DNA of 64,000 nucleotides, taken from positions 2,443,001 to 2,507,000 of the forward strand of contig NZ_CP113948.1 of assembly GCF_026810365.1 (NCBI RefSeq), read 5' to 3'. Each line of letters starts with the position of its first letter. Position 1 is the stretch's first letter. The stretch is from Flavobacterium praedii (GTDB lineage Bacteria > Bacteroidota > Bacteroidia > Flavobacteriales > Flavobacteriaceae). Under the pieces are notes generated by a model. The model was not told the DNA's origin, did not search any database, and saw only the letters and a list, made by a program, of their open reading frames with translations. Shown here one piece after another: positions 58,245 to 64,000 of the stretch. Both the position numbers and the translations under genes were made by a program.

Positions 58245-60851
58245 TCACCTTCTTGATAACATCCTTTTTATTTCATTGAGCTTCATCAATGCTTCAACAG
58301 GAGTGATGGTATTTATATCTAAATTTACGATCTCTTCTTTGATTTCTTCCAACAACGGATCATCAAGATTAAAGAAACTCATTTGCATCTCTTCTTTATC
58401 CGATTTAATCCCTACAAGAGCATCGCTAGAATGATTTTTTTCTAGCTTTTTCAACATTTTCTGCGCTCTTGATATAACAAGCTGAGGCATTCCAGCCATT
58501 TTTGCTACATGAATTCCAAAACTATGTGCAGATCCCCCTTTTACCAATTTACGTATAAAAAGTACCGTATCTTTTAATTCCTTGACCGAAACATTATAAT
58601 TCTGAATTCGAGGCATCGAATCACTCATTTCATTCAACTCGTGATAATGTGTCGCAAACAAAGTTTTAGGCCTAGAGGGATGCTCATGCAAAAACTCTGC
58701 AATAGCCCACGCAATAGAAATCCCATCATAAGTACTAGTTCCTCTTCCTATTTCATCTAGCAACACCAAACTTCGGTCTGAAATATTATTCAAGATAGAA
58801 GCAGTTTCATTCATTTCTACCATAAAAGTAGATTCACCCATCGATATGTTATCACTCGCTCCTACTCTAGTAAATATTTTATCCACTATTCCCATTCTGA
58901 CACTCTCGGCAGGTACAAAACTTCCCATTTGAGCCAACAATACTATTAATGCAGTTTGACGCAAAATAGCCGACTTACCAGACATATTAGGCCCTGTAAT
59001 CATGATCAACTGTTGCACTTCCCTATCTAAGAAAACATCATTAGCAATATACGGAATTCCAACTGGTAATTGTTTTTCGATAACAGGATGCCTACCATTT
59101 TTAATTTCAAGTTCAAAAGTATCGTCAATATCTGGACATACGTATTTATTTTCGATAGCCAATTGAGTAAACGAACACAAACAATCCAATTGCGCCACCA
59201 AATTGGCATTCATTTGAACAGGTTTAATATATGTAGCAATCCAACTCACCAATTGCTCAAACAAATCGGATTCTATTTTATGAATTTTTTCTTCTGCTCC
59301 AAGAATTTTAGTTTCATATTCTTTTAATTCTTCGGTAATATATCGTTCAGCGCTGACCAACGTTTGTTTTCTTATCCATTCTGGCGGCACTTTATCTTTG
59401 TGTGTATTTCGAACTTCGATATAGTATCCAAAAACATTGTTAAATGATATTTTTAGAGAAGAAATCCCCGTACGTTCGGACTCTCTTTTTTCGATTCCCT
59501 CCAAAAACTGCTTTCCAGAAGTAGAAATGGCGCGCAAATCATCCAATTCAGCATTAATTCCTTTTGCAATAGCATTCCCTTTTGCAACTGCAACAGGCGC
59601 ATCTTGATTCAAGGTGATTTTTATCTTTTCACGCAATAAATCACAACTGTGCAAACTATCTCCAATTACTTTTACAGCTTCTTGAGGACTTGCTAAAGCT
59701 AAAGTTTTCACAGGAATAATAGCATCCAAAGATTCTTTAAGGTAAACCACCTCGCGAGGCGAAACCTTACCTGTAGCAATTTTAGAAATCAAACGCTCCA
59801 AATCTGAAATCTGCTTGATTTGGTTTTGAATTTTTTTCAAAATATCTTGATTTTCATTCAAATAGGAAACTACCTGATGACGGCTTTTTATTTTATTACT
59901 ATCCTTTAAAGGCAAAGCTAACCAACGTTTTAACAATCGTCCCCCCATTGGCGAAAGTGTTTTATCAATCACATCTAAAAGTGTAACTGCATTTGGATTA
60001 TAACTGTGATACAATTCAAGGTTTCGAATCGTAAAACGATCCATCCAAACATAAGCATCTTCGGCAATTCTCTGAATAGCCGTAATATGTTGCACCTTAT
60101 TATGTTGTGTTTCTGATAAATAATAAAGAATAGCTCCAGAGGCAATAATTCCTTCATTTAATTCCTCGATTCCAAAACCTTTTAAAGAAACCGTTTGAAA
60201 ATGTTTCGTTAATATTTCAAAAGCATAATCTTCTTTGAAGATCCAATCTTCAAGATAGAAATTATGAAAATCTTCACCGAAAATTTCGCGAAAATCACTT
60301 TTATTATTTTTTGGAACTAAAACTTCAGATGGATTAAAATTTTGAAGCAGTTTATCGATGTATTCAGCATTGCCCTGAGCTGTTAAAAACTCACCCGTAG
60401 AAACATCCAAAAATGAAACACCAATTGTTTTATTGGTAAAATAAATAGCTGCCAAGAAATTATTGGTTTTGGACTGTAAAACCTCATCATTCATAGATAC
60501 TCCAGGAGTTACTAATTCTGTAACACCACGCTTTACAATAGTTTTAGTCATTTTTGGATCTTCCAATTGATCACAAATTGCAACACGAAGGCCCGCTTTG
60601 ACTAATTTTGGCAAGTAGGTATTAATGGAATGATGCGGAAAACCCGCCAGTGCCGTTTCCGTTTCAGAACCCGCACCTCTTTTTGTCAATGTTATTCCTA
60701 GGATTTTTGAAGCACGAACAGCGTCTTCCCCAAAAGTTTCATAAAAATCTCCCACACGAAACAACAAACAAGCATCAGGATATTTCCTTTTGATTTCATT
60801 GTACTGTTTCATTAATGGAGTCTCTTTAACTATCTTATCTTTTGCTGCCAA
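58245..60851 (-). CDS. mutS: DNA mismatch repair protein MutS
   Basis: An 868-residue mismatch-recognition ATPase. The mismatch-binding N-terminus has LLFRVGDFYETFGEDAVRAS (Phe-x-Glu of the mismatch-wedge motif). A connector and clamp domain (about 120-560) follow. The C-terminal ABC-type ATPase has Walker A GPNMSGKS, signature-region STFMVEMNETASILNN, Walker B SLVLLDEIGRGTSTYDG, and ATHYHELNEMS. The C-terminal tail has a helix for dimer contacts. The start codon is TTG at 60849-60851 (MAAKDKIVKETPLMKQYN). No ATG lies before the wedge domain that would preserve the full N-terminus. Confidence 0.97.
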   Translation of the reverse strand: MAAKDKIVKETPLMKQYNEIKRKYPDACLLFRVGDFYETFGEDAVRASKILGITLTKRGAGSETETALAGFPHHSINTYLPKLVKAGLRVAICDQLEDPKMTKTIVKRGVTELVTPGVSMNDEVLQSKTNNFLAAIYFTNKTIGVSFLDVSTGEFLTAQGNAEYIDKLLQNFNPSEVLVPKNNKSDFREIFGEDFHNFYLEDWIFKEDYAFEILTKHFQTVSLKGFGIEELNEGIIASGAILYYLSETQHNKVQHITAIQRIAEDAYVWMDRFTIRNLELYHSYNPNAVTLLDVIDKTLSPMGGRLLKRWLALPLKDSNKIKSRHQVVSYLNENQDILKKIQNQIKQISDLERLISKIATGKVSPREVVYLKESLDAIIPVKTLALASPQEAVKVIGDSLHSCDLLREKIKITLNQDAPVAVAKGNAIAKGINAELDDLRAISTSGKQFLEGIEKRESERTGISSLKISFNNVFGYYIEVRNTHKDKVPPEWIRKQTLVSAERYITEELKEYETKILGAEEKIHKIESDLFEQLVSWIATYIKPVQMNANLVAQLDCLCSFTQLAIENKYVCPDIDDTFELEIKNGRHPVIEKQLPVGIPYIANDVFLDREVQQLIMITGPNMSGKSAILRQTALIVLLAQMGSFVPAESVRMGIVDKIFTRVGASDNISMGESTFMVEMNETASILNNISDRSLVLLDEIGRGTSTYDGISIAWAIAEFLHEHPSRPKTLFATHYHELNEMSDSMPRIQNYNVSVKELKDTVLFIRKLVKGGSAHSFGIHVAKMAGMPQLVISRAQKMLKKLEKNHSSDALVGIKSDKEEMQMSFFNLDDPLLEEIKEEIVNLDINTITPVEALMKLNEIKRMLSRR

Positions 60852-60953
60852 AATTGTTGTATTTGAATGAATAAAAAACTCAGCGAATTTATAATTTTAT
60901 ATACAAAAAACTAAGGAGAAAAAAATTTAAATTAGTTTTAAGAAAAATTTACA

Positions 60954-60982
60954 TTGCAATTTTGTTTATTTGTATAAATTTG
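60954..60982 (+). promoter_or_regulatory. Complete promoter (TTG-N18-TAAATTTG) for the DUF1573 gene
   Basis: TTG at 60954-60956 and TAAATTTG at 60975-60982 are separated by 18 bases, the best-formed promoter in the window. It covers the TTG at 60962 that opens the longest frame, so the coding start is the ATG at 61004. Confidence 0.7.
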
Positions 60983-61003
60983 TCACATAATTCAAAAAAC
61001 ACT

Positions 61004-61465
61004 ATGAAAAAAATATTTCTATTAGCTATGCTAACTGTTTTAGGAGTAACCACTTCTAATGCTCAAGACACCTCTAAAAAGAGCAAAAAATCAAAAACGA
61101 CTGCAGTTGCTGCTTTACCAAAAGTAGACGGAGCTGGAATGGTTTTTGAAAATGAGACAATCGATTATGGAACTGTCGCTCATAATTCAGACGGAAATCG
61201 TCAATTTACATTTACAAATAATGGTAATAAACCATTAATTATTACAAATACTCAAGGATCTTGTGGTTGTACTGTACCAACTACACCAAAAGAACCTATT
61301 GCTCCAGGAGCAAAAGGAGTTATTGGAGTAAAATATGCCACAGATAGAGTTGGTCCTTTTACAAAAACAGTTACTGTAACATCAAATGCTGCAGGTCAAC
61401 CATCAAAAGTACTTACTATAAAAGGTACAATTTTACCAGATGCAGCGCCAGTTACAAAAAGCTAA
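61004..61465 (+). CDS. Secreted DUF1573-domain protein
   Basis: A 153-residue protein with a signal peptide (MKKIFLLAMLTVLGVTTSNAQ), a short lysine-rich spacer, and a DUF1573 immunoglobulin-like domain (about 45-145). It reads MVFENETIDYGTVAHNSDGNRQFTFTNNGNKPLIITNTQGSCGCTVPTTPKEPIAPGAKGVIGVKYATDRVGPFTKTVTVTSN. The SCGCT motif is characteristic. The family is common in Bacteroidota envelopes; no enzymatic role is known. The longer frame from 60962 has a foreign N-terminus and overlaps the promoter. A clean terminator lies at 61490-61519. Confidence 0.9.
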   Translation: MKKIFLLAMLTVLGVTTSNAQDTSKKSKKSKTTAVAALPKVDGAGMVFENETIDYGTVAHNSDGNRQFTFTNNGNKPLIITNTQGSCGCTVPTTPKEPIAPGAKGVIGVKYATDRVGPFTKTVTVTSNAAGQPSKVLTIKGTILPDAAPVTKS

Positions 61466-61489
61466 TATTCCTTTTTAAAGATAAAAGTA

Positions 61490-61519
61490 AAGGCTTCCTG
61501 ATTTTGGGAAGCCTTTTTT
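61490..61519 (+). terminator. Terminator after the DUF1573 gene
   Basis: AAGGCTTCC (61490-61498) pairs with GGAAGCCTT (61507-61515), followed by a T-run. Confidence 0.88.
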
Positions 61520-61538
61520 ATAAAACACTATTGAACAA

Positions 61539-62069
61539 ATGAGAAAACTCGAAAATAGCGAACTAGAAAGAAAATCTATTGAAGATTTTAAGAAATCCAA
61601 AAAAACTCCACTGATATTGGTTCTAGATGACATTCGCAGTTTACACAATATTGGCTCTGTATTTAGAACAGCTGATGCCTTTTTGATCGAAAAAATAATA
61701 CTCTGTGGAATCACTGCAACACCTCCGAACAAAGAAATACACAAAACCGCACTTGGCGCTACAGAAACCGTTTCTTGGGAACACCAAGAGAATGTACTAG
61801 ATGTTATCACCAATTTAAAAAAAGAAAATATCATTACATTAGCTATTGAACAAGTAGAAAGTGCCTTTTTTCTACAAGATTTTAAAGTCGATAAAGACCA
61901 AAAATACGCTTTAATCTTCGGAAATGAAGTTTATGGAGTAGCACAGGAAGCTGTAGCAATATGCGACGGATGTATAGAAATCCCACAATTAGGCACTAAA
62001 CATTCTTTGAACATTTCTGTTAGTGCTGGGATTGTAGTTTGGGATCTATTCAAACAATTTAATAAATAA
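61539..62069 (+). CDS. TrmH/SpoU-family RNA 2'-O-methyltransferase
   Basis: A 176-residue SPOUT-fold enzyme methylating a ribose 2'-OH in tRNA or rRNA. The three SpoU motifs are intact: motif 1 DIRSLHNIGSVFRTADAF (Asn and Arg), motif 2 YALIFGNEVYGV (Glu), and motif 3 IPQLGTKHSLNISVSAGIVVWDL (Asn, Ser). The N-terminus (RKLENSELERKSIEDFKKSKKTP) is a short RNA-binding-like tail. The exact nucleotide target is unclear; the length suggests the short TrmL/YfiF-free form rather than a TrmH with extensions. Its start lies 19 bases after the terminator of DUF1573. Confidence 0.93.
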   Translation: MRKLENSELERKSIEDFKKSKKTPLILVLDDIRSLHNIGSVFRTADAFLIEKIILCGITATPPNKEIHKTALGATETVSWEHQENVLDVITNLKKENIITLAIEQVESAFFLQDFKVDKDQKYALIFGNEVYGVAQEAVAICDGCIEIPQLGTKHSLNISVSAGIVVWDLFKQFNK

Positions 62070-62154
62070 AATTAATTTACAAAAATTCCTTTTTTTTTAT
62101 AATAAACTTCAAAACAATTCCTTACAATTTGTATTAAATGCTTATTTTTATAAA

Positions 62155-64000
62155 ATGAAAATTTATACGCATTTCTACATACTAACACTTTTAGTACTTA
62201 CAACTTATACTATTTGTACTGCTGAAAACACCTATAAAAACCCTCCCAAAAAGGGATTTACAACTTCGATCCTAAAACCAAAACGCAAAGCTGATTTTCT
62301 TGCAAACGTAGCTCCAATAGTTACTGCGACTGACAATCAGACCTATTGCCCTTTAACAAGTGTAAACATTGCAACCACTATCAATATTGTCGATCCAGAT
62401 GACACTACTACTGATGCAATTTATATACAAATTTCATCTGGCTACATCAATGGCCAAGACCAATTAATTTTCAATAATGCCTCGTCGCATCCTAAAGTGA
62501 CAAGCGGTTGGAATTCAAGCGAAGGAAAATTAACGCTAAAAAGCCCCACGGGAATACCTGTGACATATGTTGATTTTATAAGTGCCATCAAAGATGTTCA
62601 GTTTAGCAATTCTTCCCCTTCCCCTACAGGAACCAGAAATTTTTCTATCAGTATAGGTCAGGCCAATTATTTACCTCGAAATGGTCATTATTATGAATAT
62701 GTTCCTGGTTTAGGAATCACTTGGACCAGCGCAAAAACCGCGGCAGATACAAAAACATACTATGGACTTAAAGGATATTTAGCTACGCTTACAGCTGCAG
62801 ATGAATCACAATTAGCAGGAAAACAAGCCCCAGGAGCTGGTTGGATCGGCGGCAGCGATGCCGAAACAGAAGGCGTTTGGAAATGGGTAACAGGCCCTGA
62901 AGCTGGAACAATCTTTTGGAACGGAACCTCTAGTGGTTCTAGTCCAAATTTTGCCTTTTGGAATTCCAACGAACCGAATCAATTAGGAGATGAAGATTAC
63001 GCCCATATTACAGCGCCAGGAGTAGGCATAACTGGCTCTTGGAATGACTTATCCAATATAGGCGACACTAATGGCGATTACCAACCCAAAGGTTATATTG
63101 TAGAATATGGAGGAACAGCAGGAGATCCAATTCTACAACTTTCGGCCAGTACTACATTAACAATCGCATCTATTACAAGCACCACACCTAATCACAGATG
63201 TGATTCTGGAACTATTACATTACAGGCTACCGCTTCTGCAGGAATAATTAATTGGTATGATGCCTCAATTGGAGGTACTTACCTAGGAAATGGAACAAGT
63301 TTTATTACTCCAAGTATAAACACTACAACAAGTTATTATGTAGAAACCTCAACAACCAGTTGCTCAAGTATTAGAACAGCTGTCGAAGCTAAAATAATTA
63401 ATACACCCGTAATCTTAACAACAAACTCACCTGTACCCAATTGTGGCCCTGGAGTATTTAATTTAAAGGCTACATCGACGATTGGAACTGTAAATTGGTA
63501 CTCGCAAATTGGAGGAACAATACTAAGTACTGGATCAACATACTTCACACCTCAGATTACCAAAAACACCACTTATTATGCCGAAGCTACAAACAACGGC
63601 TGCACAAACGGATTAAAAATCCCAGTTGATCTTATTGTTTACCCATTACCCGTAGTCAATGATGAAACTGTAAAAAAATGTAATGCCAGCAATGTGTCAT
63701 TAGATGCGTCAATACCCAATATGACCTATCTTTGGTCAACTGGCGAAACTAGTCAAAAAATAACAGCAACAAATACAGGTGTTTATACCGTTGACATAAC
63801 CAGCCCAGCTCCAGAAAAATGTACTAGTAGAAAAACGATTACAGTAAAAGAAGACCTAAAACCTAAAATAAAAAACATAATCGTTGACGAAACAACCGTT
63901 AGCATAGAATTAGTACAAAATGAAGATTATTTTGAGTTCTCGATTGACGGTGTTAATTATCAAAACTCAAATGTATTCACTAATGCTCCCAGTGGATTAC
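62155..64000 (+). CDS. Large C-type-lectin and Ig-like surface protein (partial, runs off the window)
   Basis: An ATG at 62155 opens a frame with no stop to the window end (615 codons seen). The signal is weak but hydrophobic (MKIYTHFYILTLLVLTTYTICTA). A C-type lectin domain spans about residues 180-322: NGHYYEYVPGLGITWTSAKTAA, GWIGGSDAETEGVWKWVTGPE, then NEPN (mannose-type calcium motif) and SWNDL. Repeated Ig-like modules follow from about 335, each with a GxxNWY core and a TxTTYY motif (INWYDASIGGT...TTSYYVE; VNWYSQIGGT...NTTYYAEA), the CHU_C-associated Ig type. It probably ends in a type IX secretion signal beyond the window. Likely a secreted adhesin; the ligand is unknown. Confidence 0.88.
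   Translation, partial: MKIYTHFYILTLLVLTTYTICTAENTYKNPPKKGFTTSILKPKRKADFLANVAPIVTATDNQTYCPLTSVNIATTINIVDPDDTTTDAIYIQISSGYINGQDQLIFNNASSHPKVTSGWNSSEGKLTLKSPTGIPVTYVDFISAIKDVQFSNSSPSPTGTRNFSISIGQANYLPRNGHYYEYVPGLGITWTSAKTAADTKTYYGLKGYLATLTAADESQLAGKQAPGAGWIGGSDAETEGVWKWVTGPEAGTIFWNGTSSGSSPNFAFWNSNEPNQLGDEDYAHITAPGVGITGSWNDLSNIGDTNGDYQPKGYIVEYGGTAGDPILQLSASTTLTIASITSTTPNHRCDSGTITLQATASAGIINWYDASIGGTYLGNGTSFITPSINTTTSYYVETSTTSCSSIRTAVEAKIINTPVILTTNSPVPNCGPGVFNLKATSTIGTVNWYSQIGGTILSTGSTYFTPQITKNTTYYAEATNNGCTNGLKIPVDLIVYPLPVVNDETVKKCNASNVSLDASIPNMTYLWSTGETSQKITATNTGVYTVDITSPAPEKCTSRKTITVKEDLKPKIKNIIVDETTVSIELVQNEDYFEFSIDGVNYQNSNVFTNAPSGL

Overview
The window looks like a chromosomal segment of a Flavobacterium-like member of the Bacteroidota. 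The DNA is AT-rich and coding starts lack Shine-Dalgarno sequences. Many intergenic gaps carry the TAnnTTTG -7 element typical of this phylum. Marker families of the group are present: DUF5916 CBM9-like barrel proteins, DUF5103, DUF6702, a DUF6370-like protein, DUF1573, GxxExxY, and C-type lectin/Ig-like adhesins. No ribosomal RNA operon, prophage, integrase, recognisable insertion sequence or CRISPR array was seen.

Layout. 0-8.4 kb: ECF sigma factor, polyprenyl diphosphate synthase, a lipoprotein, rlmN, an O-methyltransferase, PAP2 phosphatase, TatA and a large M1 peptidase. 8.4-11.8 kb: a leftward block of secreted CarboxypepD_reg-like paralogues with one decayed copy between them. 11.9-15.8 kb: peptidase E, two tRNA-Gly(TCC) genes and two different L,D-transpeptidases transcribed convergently. 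16-21 kb: a tandem pair of DUF5916 outer-membrane-type proteins. 21-29.5 kb: phosphoglycerate mutase, an acetyl-CoA hydrolase/transferase, and a TetR - ABC - HlyD - TolC export cassette whose ABC ATPase has degenerate catalytic motifs. 29.5-36.4 kb: DUF445, methionine aminopeptidase, a GxxExxY mini-nuclease framed by inverted repeats, a methyltransferase and a SNF2 helicase. 36.5-47 kb: housekeeping and stress genes (DUF5103, apaG, pruA, rsmG, desaturase, aspC, purT, Crp/Fnr, pirin, YjdJ/YjdI pair). 47-51.3 kb: a leftward GH130 - GT4 fusion - maltose acetyltransferase operon. 51.9-58 kb: fabD, galE, DegT aminotransferase, waaA, a repeat-bearing small lipoprotein, a DUF1508 protein and tRNA-Leu/tRNA-Gly. 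58-64 kb: mutS, DUF1573, a TrmH-type methyltransferase and the start of a long C-type-lectin surface protein that runs off the window.

The most distinctive layer is non-coding. At least six kinds of palindromic or structured intergenic element recur, several in two copies within the window. The best candidate for an under-described system is the GxxExxY gene at 32224-32598. It lies exactly between two 32-bp inverted arms of a repeat, and a gene-less copy of the same repeat sits 0.8 kb downstream. A second candidate is a GC-rich, multi-hairpin intergenic element at 43227-43341, with a possible degenerate relative near 4.9 kb.

All calls come from reading the sequence and recalling family signatures; no database search was run. 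Starts were moved inward where the longest frame began at a non-ATG codon or overlapped a promoter.
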